DNA of 64,000 bases from Rahnella woolbedingensis (GTDB lineage: Bacteria; Pseudomonadota; Gammaproteobacteria; Enterobacterales; Enterobacteriaceae): assembly GCF_003602095.1 (NCBI RefSeq), contig NZ_RAHH01000003.1:186001-250000 (forward strand), written 5' to 3'. Under the pieces are notes generated by a model. The model was not told the DNA's origin. It saw only the letters and a program-made list of their open reading frames with translations, and did not search any database. Shown here piece by piece: positions 20,272 through 29,012 of this stretch (positions within the stretch are counted from its first letter, which is position 1; each line of letters begins with the position of its first letter). A program made the translations under genes and the position numbers.

Positions 20272-20285
20272 TTGATTTATCGCAA
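20272..20285. promoter_or_regulatory. Possible FNR site upstream of hcp
   Basis: TTGAT TTAT CGCAA matches TTGAT-N4-ATCAA in eight of ten positions, about 103-116 bp before the hcp ATG. E. coli hcp needs FNR bound well upstream. The transcription start is not fixed, so the exact spacing is unknown. Confidence 0.4.
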
Positions 20286-20297
20286 GTTTTACAGGGA

Positions 20298-20320
20298 AGT
20301 GCCCGCTGCCGGGAAGCAGC
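20298..20320 (-). terminator. Weak hairpin after lysO
   Basis: CCCGCTG and CAGCGGG form a 7-bp stem 14 bases beyond the lysO stop. The T tract on the leftward strand is poor, so this may be a partial terminator. Confidence 0.35.
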
Positions 20321-20333
20321 GGGATAGCAGACG

Positions 20334-21233
20334 TCAGGCGGAGAAGAAAGCCATCAGTACAGGGGCTATCAGGCTCAGCACAAAACCGTGCACCACGGCG
20401 GGCGGAACCATATCCAGGCCGCCGCTGCGCTGCAAAACCGGCAGGGTGAAGTCCATCGACGTGGCTCCGCACAGGCCAAGCGCCGTCGAACGGCTGGTGC
20501 GCACCAGCGTCGGGATCAGCATGATGGCGCACAGTTCGCGGGCCAGATCGTTAAAGAACGCGGCGCTGCCAATCACCGGCCCGAATGAATCGGTGAGCAC
20601 AATCCCGGAAAGCGAATACCAGCCGTAGCCTGAGGCGAGCGCCAGACCGGTTTTCAGCGGCAGGCCGAGCAATAATGCGGCGAGTGCGCCACCGGCTAAT
20701 GCGCTGACGGCAACCACCAGTCCGACCATCATTCCGCGGCGGTTGAGGATTATCTGGCGCAGCGTCATGCTGCTGTTGCGAAGCTGTATGCCGACCAGTG
20801 CCAGCAGGAATAACAATGCAATTTCGCTGGCCTGTGAGGCGAAAGTCAGCCAGTGCCATTGGGTCAGACCGAGGGCGAAACCGCCGATCACCACACCGCA
20901 TAATTTCAGAGATTCCAGCGCCATGTGAATGCGCGACGGCAGTTTTTCCTGTTTGTGCTCCGTCTTCCACGGACGGCGGCGCTCAAGCAGCCACAGTGCG
21001 GCGTAGTTCATCACAAAAATACACAGGAAACAGACGGCAGCATATTTGAAAATCAGCAGCAAATTTGCGCTCAGATTGTCGAGAAACGCCAGACTGATGC
21101 CCATAATGAAAAGGATGACATAGACCATCCAGCTGAGCAGCTGATTAACAATATGCAGCAGGGGCCGGTTTTTGAGCGGAATAAGGTAGCCGGCAATCAG
21201 CGGCAGGAGAATAATTAACAGCCCGGAATACAT
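20334..21233 (-). CDS. lysO: Lysine exporter LysO
   Basis: A 299-residue inner-membrane protein, formerly YbjE (DUF340). E. coli LysO exports L-lysine and confers resistance to thialysine. There are about eight hydrophobic segments; conserved markers are MGISLAFLDNL, GYGWYSLSGIVLTDSFGPV and ALGLCGATSMDFTLPV. The ATG at 21233 (MYSGLLI) aligns with the E. coli start and has AGGGA upstream; the longer in-frame extension to 21374 runs through the promoter and is not conserved. In E. coli aqpZ lies between this gene and ybjD; here they are direct divergent neighbours. Confidence 0.93.
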   Translation of the reverse strand: MYSGLLIILLPLIAGYLIPLKNRPLLHIVNQLLSWMVYVILFIMGISLAFLDNLSANLLLIFKYAAVCFLCIFVMNYAALWLLERRRPWKTEHKQEKLPSRIHMALESLKLCGVVIGGFALGLTQWHWLTFASQASEIALLFLLALVGIQLRNSSMTLRQIILNRRGMMVGLVVAVSALAGGALAALLLGLPLKTGLALASGYGWYSLSGIVLTDSFGPVIGSAAFFNDLARELCAIMLIPTLVRTSRSTALGLCGATSMDFTLPVLQRSGGLDMVPPAVVHGFVLSLIAPVLMAFFSA

Positions 21234-21422
21234 GATGCAAAAGTCCCTGAAAAGTGAAATCCCAAGAGTGGAACGCGACGCAGAAAAGCTCGCCCGCCAC
21301 GCTAACGAAAAGTTATCTGACTGTAAAGCAGCTTCGGTACGCAGAGATATCTTTGACTGCTTGACCTGAACCAATTTTTAACGCCATGCTCAGGAACGTT
21401 TTGAGCGCACAGGAGGCGTCTG

Positions 21423-23156
21423 ATGTATCTGGAACGTGTTGATATTGTAGGTTTTCGCGGGATTAACCGCCTGTCTTTGACGCTGACGCAGCCCGCACAA
21501 CGTGGCGCATCAATTACCGGAACCTCCCAACAGGGGCAGGGCGAGTCCGTCCTGACTAACACCGTACTCATTGGTGAGAACGCCTGGGGTAAATCCAGCC
21601 TGCTTGACGCATTAACTTTGCTGCTTTCTCCAGAACCCAAACTCTATTGTTTTAAAGAAGAGGATTTCTATTTCCCGGCGGGCGAGGAGGAATCCAAATC
21701 CCAGTATCTGCACGTGGTCTTTACCTTTTGTGAGAATCAGGCCGGACATCATATGTCGCCGCGCTTTAATTCGCTCTCACCGCTTTGGGTGAAATGCGCC
21801 GATAAGCTGAACCGTATTTATTACCGGCTGGAAGGTGAACTCGATGACGATGGCAGCGTAATGACGCTGCGCAGTTTCCTGTCATCTAACGGTCAGCCTT
21901 TAAATCTGACGACGATTGATCCGCTGGCGCAGGCACTTATCCGTCTGAGTCCGGTTCTGCGTTTACGCGATGCGCGTTTTATCCGCCGTCTGCGCAGCGA
22001 AACGCTGGCACCGCGCCTGGGCGTCAATAATGAAGAACTGGCGAAGCAGTTGGATGACCTGACACGGGAACTGGTCCACAGCCCGCAGACGCTGAAAAAC
22101 AGTGAACTGCGCAGCGGCCTTTCAGCGATGCAGCAGTTGCTGGAACACTATTTTGCCGAGCAGGGCACGTCGAACAGTGCGCCGTGGCAGCAGAAACGTC
22201 ATGGCCGCGCGGAGAGCCGCCGCGCATGGCGATCTCTCGATAACATCAACCGCATGATTGCCGAACCGAACAGCCGCAGTATGCGGGTAATGCTGCTCGG
22301 CATGTTCTCGACGTTATTGCAGGCCAAAGGTTCCGTGGTGTTGCACCCCGACGCCAGACCCCTGCTGCTTATTGAAGACCCCGAAACCCGTCTGCATCCG
22401 ATCATGCTGTCTGTGGCTTGGGGATTACTGGATCAGCTGCCGTTGCAGCGGATCACCACCACCAATTCCGGCGATTTACTTTCTCTGGTACCGGTCGAAC
22501 AAATTTGCCGTCTGGTGCGTGAGTCCGGGCGTGTGGCGGCTTACGGTATTGGCCCGGAAGGGCTGAGCATGGAAGACAGCCGCCGCATTGCGTTTCATAT
22601 CCGCTTCAACCGGCCTTCTTCCCTGTTCGCCCGCTGCTGGCTGCTGGTGGAAGGGGAAACGGAAGTCTGGTTGCTGAACCAGCTGGCGCGACAATGTGGT
22701 TATCATTTTGAATCTGAGGGGATCAAGGTGATCGAGTTTGCGCAGTGCGGCCTGAAACCGTTGCTGCGTTTTGCCCGGCAAATGGGCATTGAGTGGCATG
22801 CGCTGGTCGATGGCGATGAGGCAGGGCGTAAATATGCGGCGACGGTGATGGCTAACGTGGAAAACCACGAAGATACTCTGCGTTACCGGCTGACCGCGTT
22901 ACCTGCGCAGGATATTGAATACTTCCTGTATCGCGAGGGCTTTGAAGATGTTTATCGTAAGCATGCGGCGATACCGGAAAACGCGCCGATGTCGCCGAGG
23001 CGTATTATTGATAAAGCGATTCACCGCAGTTCGAAGCCGGATCTGGCGATTGACGTGGCAATGGCGGCATCTTTGCGGGGAACCTCATCGATTCCGCCCC
23101 TGTTGCGGCAGATGTTTTCCCGCGTGGCCTGGCTGGCACGCGGGAGAGCCGATTAA
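21423..23156 (+). CDS. ybjD: OLD-family ATPase/TOPRIM protein YbjD
   Basis: A 577-residue protein of the overcoming-lysogenisation-defect (OLD) nuclease family. It has an ABC/SMC-type ATPase with Walker A GENAWGKSS (51-59) and Walker B-like LLLIEDPETRLHP (about 315), then a C-terminal TOPRIM domain with LLVEGETE (about 406) and DGDEAGR (about 462), which would bind metal for cleavage. Relatives are DNA nucleases in phage or plasmid defence, but the role of chromosomal YbjD is unknown. Compared with E. coli YbjD it has about 20 extra residues (roughly 24-46), rich in Gln, Gly, Ser and Thr, just before Walker A. Its last four bases overlap the convergent ybjX. Confidence 0.92.
   Translation: MYLERVDIVGFRGINRLSLTLTQPAQRGASITGTSQQGQGESVLTNTVLIGENAWGKSSLLDALTLLLSPEPKLYCFKEEDFYFPAGEEESKSQYLHVVFTFCENQAGHHMSPRFNSLSPLWVKCADKLNRIYYRLEGELDDDGSVMTLRSFLSSNGQPLNLTTIDPLAQALIRLSPVLRLRDARFIRRLRSETLAPRLGVNNEELAKQLDDLTRELVHSPQTLKNSELRSGLSAMQQLLEHYFAEQGTSNSAPWQQKRHGRAESRRAWRSLDNINRMIAEPNSRSMRVMLLGMFSTLLQAKGSVVLHPDARPLLLIEDPETRLHPIMLSVAWGLLDQLPLQRITTTNSGDLLSLVPVEQICRLVRESGRVAAYGIGPEGLSMEDSRRIAFHIRFNRPSSLFARCWLLVEGETEVWLLNQLARQCGYHFESEGIKVIEFAQCGLKPLLRFARQMGIEWHALVDGDEAGRKYAATVMANVENHEDTLRYRLTALPAQDIEYFLYREGFEDVYRKHAAIPENAPMSPRRIIDKAIHRSSKPDLAIDVAMAASLRGTSSIPPLLRQMFSRVAWLARGRAD
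21534..21541 (+). other. KOPS-type octamer
   Basis: GGGCAGGG on the + strand, inside ybjD; matches GGGNAGGG. Confidence 0.4.
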
Positions 23157-24142
23157 GCGGCCTGACTTTGGGCGACGGTGACTGGATTGCCATGTCCGCG
23201 GGTGAATGTCTGGCGGATCTGGCTTTCCAGGTCGTCTAACAGCAGATAACGGCGGCGGTACTCGGAACGGCGTTTGCTGGCGATCTCTTCCAGCGGACGG
23301 TGAGCTATCTGGCGCGGCAGATGGAAATATCCGTCTTCGCCCTGTCTGGCATCCAGCGTTTCCCAGAAGCTGTCGTAATCGGCAAACACCATCCCTTTGC
23401 GTTTTTTATAACGCGGATCCTCATAAATATGGGTGTGATTACCGACTGCAATCAGTTGCGTCATACCGGTCACATCCGCCAGCGTCGTCAGCGCCTCAAT
23501 CACCAGACGTTTCGGGAACAAACCGTGACAGGCTTTGGTGGCCGACTGAATTTCCTGATGATCAACATGCGCGCGCGGCCCCTGCAATGCGCCGATAAAC
23601 AGCGTCGGTTTCCCCTGATATTCAATAAAAGAGAACGTCACGATAGCAATCGGTTCGCCCTGCGGATTATTGAAAGACAGCGTGGCTTCGCCTTCTTTAT
23701 CCAGACGGCTGACGGCGTTCAGGGTAATGGCGTAACGTTGTTCTTCTTTACCTGTCAGGGTGGCAATCGCCATCGGCTTTTTACTCAGATAGCCGTGATT
23801 AATGGCGTCCGGCAGGCAATGCTGAATCATGTCGTAATGATCGGTGATCCGTTTCAGAGCCTGCACCTGCGTGATATTGGCCGCCTGATAGGTGCGATGT
23901 AATTTCGCCGGCAGGGCGGGCATGGCGAACAAAATTTCATCACGCTGCGGGTGCTGCGCCAGATAATCGAGCAGCGCAAACGTTCTGCGCGGCTGCGTCA
24001 GGGTGCGGAAAAGGAATTTAAGGCGATAACGCGGTAATTTCCACGACGGTCCCGGCGTGATGCGGTTGGTGAGAAGTGCCTTCATCAACTGTAAGCCTGA
24101 AAGCGGGGCTTTTTCTACGCCAGGGTAGTGGAGAGTCGTCAT
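23153..24142 (-). CDS. ybjX: VirK/YbjX family protein (DUF535)
   Basis: A 329-residue protein of the DUF535 family, which includes E. coli YbjX and Shigella/Salmonella VirK. Conserved parts are YQAANITQVQALKRITDHYDM-like residues in the first half and GNHTHIYEDPRYKKRKGM with FADYDSFW near the end. VirK-type proteins are linked to virulence-factor expression and resistance to antimicrobial peptides; the biochemical role is unknown. No signal peptide is visible. Its 3' end overlaps ybjD by four bases in the opposite direction. In E. coli macAB follows; here cspD does. Confidence 0.9.
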   Translation of the reverse strand: MTTLHYPGVEKAPLSGLQLMKALLTNRITPGPSWKLPRYRLKFLFRTLTQPRRTFALLDYLAQHPQRDEILFAMPALPAKLHRTYQAANITQVQALKRITDHYDMIQHCLPDAINHGYLSKKPMAIATLTGKEEQRYAITLNAVSRLDKEGEATLSFNNPQGEPIAIVTFSFIEYQGKPTLFIGALQGPRAHVDHQEIQSATKACHGLFPKRLVIEALTTLADVTGMTQLIAVGNHTHIYEDPRYKKRKGMVFADYDSFWETLDARQGEDGYFHLPRQIAHRPLEEIASKRRSEYRRRYLLLDDLESQIRQTFTRGHGNPVTVAQSQAA

Positions 24143-24365
24143 GGTTTTTACCTGTTATTGACTGCCGGAATTTTGTTACCGACATTTCAACAGGAGATGG
24201 ATAAACGACTGTGCAACGGGGGAAAATAGGGAGAAATTGAACGTGATTTGTTGAGATTGTGTTTAGATTTGATTTTATTTATGTCATGTCTTAGCAATCG
24301 GTGTCTAAAAAATGTACTTTATTTTCGTCAAGAGGACTTGAAGCCTGAGTCATTCTCCCCCATAA

Positions 24366-24398
24366 ATAAAAATGCCAGTCAGTGAGTGACCGGCATTT
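24366..24398 (-). terminator. Intrinsic terminator of cspD
   Basis: AAATGCC (24370-24376) pairs with GGCATTT (24392-24398) with an inner GTCA/TGAC pair, and the leftward strand continues into a T-rich run. It lies 38 bases beyond the cspD stop. Confidence 0.8.
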
Positions 24399-24436
24399 GC
24401 AGTAGACGTGTTGTTTGATACGTGACGCTGAACCGG

Positions 24437-24658
24437 TCAGGCGACCGCTTCACTTTCCACTGGAATAATGAGACTGGCATGATCCCCCTTTGGGCCTTCA
24501 TGAACGTCGAAATTGACCTGCTGGCCGGCTTTCAGAGTCCGGTAACCCTCCATCTGGATTGTGGAGTAGTGAGCGAAGATGTCTTCACCGCCATTTTGCG
24601 GGCAAATGAAGCCAAAGCCTTTAGCGTTATTGAACCATTTAACAGTACCCGTCTGCAT
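24437..24658 (-). CDS. cspD: Cold-shock-like protein CspD
   Basis: A 73-residue single cold-shock domain. RNP1 is KGFGFICP and RNP2 is DIFAHYS. The AHYSTIQMEGYRTLKAGQ stretch and the C-terminal tail distinguish CspD from CspA-type paralogues. In E. coli CspD is induced in stationary phase and starvation, binds single-stranded DNA, inhibits replication and is degraded by Lon. The gene is divergent from clpS-clpA, as in E. coli. Confidence 0.95.
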   Translation of the reverse strand: MQTGTVKWFNNAKGFGFICPQNGGEDIFAHYSTIQMEGYRTLKAGQQVNFDVHEGPKGDHASLIIPVESEAVA

Positions 24659-25051
24659 GCTTCTTCATCCCTCTCATGACTAGTCTGGTAGTAAATAGAT
24701 AAAGCCAGTTGAGTGAGCACGAAGGCCGAAACGTAGCGGATAAGCGCCTGTTCAGGCCGGACTAATCCCCGTTCTGCTCACGAATTTACACTCTAGTGGA
24801 ATAGAGTTAGACGTCAAGGAATCGGCATTTGTCGCGGGGGAGCAGATAACCAAAGTTTGAAGCAGGTAACGCTATTGACATATTTTGTTAAATTTTCATC
24901 GGCGTTATCTGTTGCACGTAAGACATTTTGTGCAGCGGCAAGGTGAGGCCAGAGATGGTAAAATACGGTAATAACAACGTGAGGCTCTGCAGAAAGCTTT
25001 CATGTTGTGTCTCTGGCTTCCAATACGATCTTCACAGGTGATGAACAGGCA
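24659..25051. other. Divergent promoter region cspD / clpS
   Basis: 393 bp without a gene. It must carry the promoters and leaders of both flanking genes. A TTGACA hexamer at 24875-24880 and a TAAAAT hexamer near 24959-24964 could belong to clpS promoters but are not correctly spaced with each other. A short inverted repeat (ACTCTAGTGGAATAGAGT) lies around 24789-24806. I see no RNA gene. Confidence 0.4.
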
Positions 25052-25372
25052 ATGGGCAATAATCAAGACTGGCTAAATTTTGAGCATTTGGCGGCGGATA
25101 AGCAAAAGGATGAGGTAAAACCGCCATCTATGTATAAAGTTATATTAAACAACGACGATTACACTCCAATGGAATTTGTGATTGACGTTCTGCAAAAGTT
25201 CTTTTCTTATGATATTGAACGTGCAACGCAACTGATGCTCCAGGTGCACTATAGAGGCAAAGCGATATGCGGTGTTTATACAGCCGAAGTCGCGGAAACC
25301 AAGGTCGCACACGTAAATGAGTACGCCAAGGAGAATGAGCATCCGTTGCTGTGTACGCTGGAAAAAGCCTGA
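25052..25372 (+). CDS. clpS: ClpA adaptor ClpS
   Basis: A 106-residue N-end-rule adaptor. It binds substrates with N-terminal Phe, Leu, Trp or Tyr and hands them to ClpAP. The core [20 protein letters not shown] includes the Asn-Asp-Asp-Tyr-Thr-Pro-Met segment that shapes the N-degron pocket; a pocket His lies in VHYRGKAIC, and the protein ends CTLEKA. The ATG at 25052 matches the E. coli start and has AGGTGA at 25036-25041; an upstream in-frame start would add 15 unconserved residues. It is followed after 27 bp by clpA. Confidence 0.96.
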   Translation: MGNNQDWLNFEHLAADKQKDEVKPPSMYKVILNNDDYTPMEFVIDVLQKFFSYDIERATQLMLQVHYRGKAICGVYTAEVAETKVAHVNEYAKENEHPLLCTLEKA

Positions 25373-25399
25373 TTAAGGCAATCTATTTGGGAGGTGCCT

Positions 25400-27682
25400 A
25401 TGCTCAATCAAGAACTTGAACTCAGTCTCAACATGGCTTTCGCAAGAGCCCGTGAGCACCGGCATGAGTTTATGACCGTGGAGCACCTGTTGCTGGCGTT
25501 GCTCAGCAACCCTGCTGCCCGTGAAGCGCTTGAAGCTTGTACAGTCGATCTGGTGGCGTTACGCCAGGAGCTGGAAGCCTTCATCGAGCAAACCACACCC
25601 ACCTTACCTGCCAGTGAAGAGGAACGTGACACCCAGCCTACGCTGAGTTTCCAGCGCGTTCTGCAACGTGCGGTATTCCACGTGCAATCTTCTGGCCGCA
25701 GCGAAGTGTCCGGCGCCAACGTTCTGGTCGCGATTTTCAGCGAACAGGAATCTCAGGCGGCCTATCTCCTGCGCAAACATGATGTCAGCCGCCTTGATGT
25801 GGTGAACTTTATTTCGCATGGCACCCGTAAAGATGAATCGGGCAGTCAGGCGCAAAACAATGCGGAAAACCCAGTTAACGAAGAGCAGTCGGCGGGGGAA
25901 GATCGTATGGAGAACTTCACCACTAATCTTAACCAATTAGCGCGTGTAGGTGGTATTGATCCGCTGATTGGCCGTGACAAAGAACTGGAGCGCGCCATTC
26001 AGGTGCTCTGCCGTCGCCGTAAGAACAACCCGCTGCTGGTGGGCGAATCCGGCGTAGGTAAAACCGCGATTGCCGAAGGTCTGGCATGGCGAATCGAGCA
26101 GGGCGATGTGCCGGAAGTGATGGCCGACTGCACCCTGTATTCTCTGGATATCGGTTCGTTGCTGGCAGGTACTAAATACCGCGGCGATTTTGAAAAACGT
26201 TTCAAATCTCTGCTTAAGCAACTGGAGCAGGATAAGAACAGCATCCTGTTTATTGATGAAATCCACACGATCATAGGTGCCGGTGCGGCATCGGGTGGTC
26301 AGGTGGATGCGGCAAACCTCATCAAACCATTGCTGTCGAGCGGGAAAATCCGCGTGATCGGTTCCACCACGTATCAAGAATTCAGCAATATCTTTGAGAA
26401 AGACCGTGCCCTGGCACGACGTTTCCAGAAAATTGATATTACTGAGCCAAGCGTGGAAGAAACGGTTCAGATCATTAACGGCCTGAAAACCAAATACGAA
26501 GCGCATCACGATGTGCGTTACACCGCCAAAGCGGTGCGTGCGGCGGTCGAGCTGTCGGTCAAATACATCAATGACCGTCATCTGCCGGACAAAGCCATCG
26601 ACGTCATCGACGAAGCGGGCGCGCGCAGCCGGTTAATGCCGGTCAGCAAACGCAAGAAAACCGTTAACGTCAGCGATATCGAAAGCGTTGTGGCGCGTAT
26701 TGCCCGCATTCCGGAAAAAACCGTGTCTGCGACTGACCGCGATGTGCTGAAAAATCTGGGCGACCGTCTGAAAATGCTGGTCTTCGGACAGGATCCTGCG
26801 ATTGAAGCACTGACCGAGGCGATCAAAATGAGCCGCGCCGGTCTGGGTCAGGATCATAAGCCTGTCGGTTCGTTCCTGTTCGCCGGTCCGACCGGTGTGG
26901 GTAAAACGGAAGTCACGGTTCAACTGGCGAAAGCGCTGGATATCGAACTGCTGCGCTTTGATATGTCCGAATACATGGAGCGTCACACGGTCAGTCGCTT
27001 GATCGGCGCGCCTCCGGGATATGTCGGCTTTGATCAGGGGGGGTTGCTGACGGATGCGGTCCTTAAACATCCTCACGCCGTTGTGTTGCTCGATGAAATC
27101 GAGAAGGCGCACCCGGATGTCTTCAACCTGCTGTTGCAGGTGATGGATAACGGGACGCTGACCGATAACAACGGGCGCAAAGCGGACTTCCGTAACGTGA
27201 TTCTGGTGATGACTACTAACGCCGGTGTGCGTGAAACGGAACGTAAATCGATTGGTCTGGTTCATCAGGATAACAGCCCTGATGCAATGGAAGAGATCAA
27301 ACGTACCTTTACGCCGGAATTCCGTAACCGTCTGGACAACGTTATCTGGTTCAACCATCTGTCTACGGACGTTATCCAGCAGGTTGTCGATAAGTTTATC
27401 GTAGAACTGCAGGCGCAGCTGGATGCGAAAGGCGTTTCTCTGGAAGTCAGCGATGAAGCTCGCGACTGGCTGACCGTGAAAGGCTATGACCGTGCGATGG
27501 GTGCGCGTCCGATGACCCGTACCGTTCAGGAAAACCTGAAGAAACCCCTCGCCAACGAACTGCTGTTTGGTTCACTGGTAGACGGCGGTTCTGTCTCTGT
27601 GGCGCTGGATAAGGCGGCTGACAAGCTCACTTATCACTTCATGAGTGCGCAGAAGAAAAAACCGGAAGGTGCGGTGCATTAA
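25400..27682 (+). CDS. clpA: ATP-dependent Clp protease ATP-binding subunit ClpA
   Basis: A 760-residue AAA+ unfoldase (E. coli 758). It has an N domain (Clp-N repeats, about 1-140), D1 with Walker A GESGVGKT (about 214) and Walker B ILFIDEIH, and D2 with Walker A GPTGVGKT (about 494) and VLLDEIEKAH. The IGL loop (KSIGLVHQ) docks to ClpP. With ClpP and ClpS it degrades ssrA-tagged and N-degron proteins. I chose the ATG at 25400 over the GTG at 25394 because GGGAGG lies 6 bases upstream and MLNQELE is conserved. Confidence 0.97.
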   Translation: MLNQELELSLNMAFARAREHRHEFMTVEHLLLALLSNPAAREALEACTVDLVALRQELEAFIEQTTPTLPASEEERDTQPTLSFQRVLQRAVFHVQSSGRSEVSGANVLVAIFSEQESQAAYLLRKHDVSRLDVVNFISHGTRKDESGSQAQNNAENPVNEEQSAGEDRMENFTTNLNQLARVGGIDPLIGRDKELERAIQVLCRRRKNNPLLVGESGVGKTAIAEGLAWRIEQGDVPEVMADCTLYSLDIGSLLAGTKYRGDFEKRFKSLLKQLEQDKNSILFIDEIHTIIGAGAASGGQVDAANLIKPLLSSGKIRVIGSTTYQEFSNIFEKDRALARRFQKIDITEPSVEETVQIINGLKTKYEAHHDVRYTAKAVRAAVELSVKYINDRHLPDKAIDVIDEAGARSRLMPVSKRKKTVNVSDIESVVARIARIPEKTVSATDRDVLKNLGDRLKMLVFGQDPAIEALTEAIKMSRAGLGQDHKPVGSFLFAGPTGVGKTEVTVQLAKALDIELLRFDMSEYMERHTVSRLIGAPPGYVGFDQGGLLTDAVLKHPHAVVLLDEIEKAHPDVFNLLLQVMDNGTLTDNNGRKADFRNVILVMTTNAGVRETERKSIGLVHQDNSPDAMEEIKRTFTPEFRNRLDNVIWFNHLSTDVIQQVVDKFIVELQAQLDAKGVSLEVSDEARDWLTVKGYDRAMGARPMTRTVQENLKKPLANELLFGSLVDGGSVSVALDKAADKLTYHFMSAQKKKPEGAVH

Positions 27683-27706
27683 TTTTCATCTGTGATGAAA
27701 AAACAA

Positions 27707-27736
27707 AAGGCGATGTGAAAACATCGCCTTTTTTCT
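27707..27736 (+). terminator. Intrinsic terminator of clpSA
   Basis: AAGGCGATGT (27707-27716) and ACATCGCCTT (27721-27730) form a perfect 10-bp stem with a GAAA loop, followed by a T-rich tract. Confidence 0.92.
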
Positions 27737-27831
27737 TTCTGAAACGCTTTATTAATTCAGGAATTAGTGGGGGATTTCAGAAAGGGTAGTGGAGCAAATA
27801 ATAGAACAAAATGCCGGATTGCGGATACCAC

Positions 27832-27860
27832 AAAACGCCCTTGCAACAGCAGGAAGGGCG
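27832..27860 (-). terminator. Intrinsic terminator of infA
   Basis: CGCCCTT (27836-27842) and AAGGGCG (27854-27860) form the stem. The leftward strand then reads GTTTTG. It lies about 53 bases beyond the infA stop. In E. coli the serW tRNA lies in this gap; none is present here. Confidence 0.75.
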
Positions 27861-27912
27861 AAGAGGGTATCCTCAGGTATCGCCAGAAAATCAGCGATGA
27901 GTGAGCCGCTTA

Positions 27913-28149
<237 letters not shown>

Positions 28150-28224
28150 CTACCATAGTTTTTAACCGGCAAGATAATGCCGAAAAACCCACATTATGTA
28201 AAGAAGTATGGTCCATGACCGCAC

Positions 28225-28959
28225 CTATTCCCTATCCTTCGGGAACACCGGCAGGTCTTCATCATGTGGGGATAAGTCTTGTGGCAACCAGCAATCCGGC
28301 GCTAACGCGCGTTGCGAAAGTTCGGATAACTGCTGCAAAAATTGGCGGCGGGGGATCTCTCTCGCACCCAGCGACGCAGTGTGAGGGTTGAGCACCTGAC
28401 AGTCAATCAGTTCTCCACCATTGCGGGAAAAATGTTGGCAAAAAACCATCAGTGCGGTCTTTGAGGCGTTTTCACGACGACTGAACATCGATTCCCCGCA
28501 AAACAATCCCCCCACTGATACACCGTATAATCCGCCAACCAGTTCATTACCTTCCCAGACTTCCACCGAATGCGCGCGTCCGGCTTCGTGTAATTCCTGA
28601 TAACCGCGCTGAACCAGCGGGCCAATCCAGGTTCCGTCTTCACGCTGCATCGCACACGCACGGATCACCTTTTCAAACTGCTGGTTAAGCGTGAAACGAA
28701 AAGGCATTTTGCGCATAAACCGTTTCAGGCTCTTGCTGATATGGCGTTCTTCGGGAACTAAAATCGCGCGCGGATCAGGGGACCACCAGAGGATCATTTC
28801 GCCCGGTTCAAACCAAGGAAATACCCCATGCTGATATGCAGAAAGCAGCCGTGGAGCCGTCAGATCGCCCCCGATAGCCAGCAGGCCATTTGGATCCTGC
28901 AACGCAGTGTCAGGATCGGGGAAATGAACAGAATTGGCCTCAAGCTTAACTAACCGCAT
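28225..28959 (-). CDS. aat: Leucyl/phenylalanyl-tRNA-protein transferase
   Basis: A 244-residue enzyme that adds Leu or Phe to N-terminal Lys or Arg of proteins, creating the N-degrons read by ClpS-ClpA, whose genes lie nearby. Typical motifs are [48 protein letters not shown] and [19 protein letters not shown]. The ATG at 28959 (MRLVKL) has GGAGATCT directly upstream; a 15-residue extension is not conserved. It ends the cydDC-aat cluster, as in E. coli. Confidence 0.96.
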   Translation of the reverse strand: MRLVKLEANSVHFPDPDTALQDPNGLLAIGGDLTAPRLLSAYQHGVFPWFEPGEMILWWSPDPRAILVPEERHISKSLKRFMRKMPFRFTLNQQFEKVIRACAMQREDGTWIGPLVQRGYQELHEAGRAHSVEVWEGNELVGGLYGVSVGGLFCGESMFSRRENASKTALMVFCQHFSRNGGELIDCQVLNPHTASLGAREIPRRQFLQQLSELSQRALAPDCWLPQDLSPHDEDLPVFPKDRE

Positions 28960-29012
28960 AGATCTCCTTATCCGGCGGCACGCTGGCCGCCGCTGAACTG
29001 GCAACTACGACG

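Noticed and set aside
27740-27912. Expected serW-type tRNA between clpA and infA
   Set aside because: Neither strand has a T-loop GGTTCGAATCC or a matching acceptor stem. Only the infA terminator is present.
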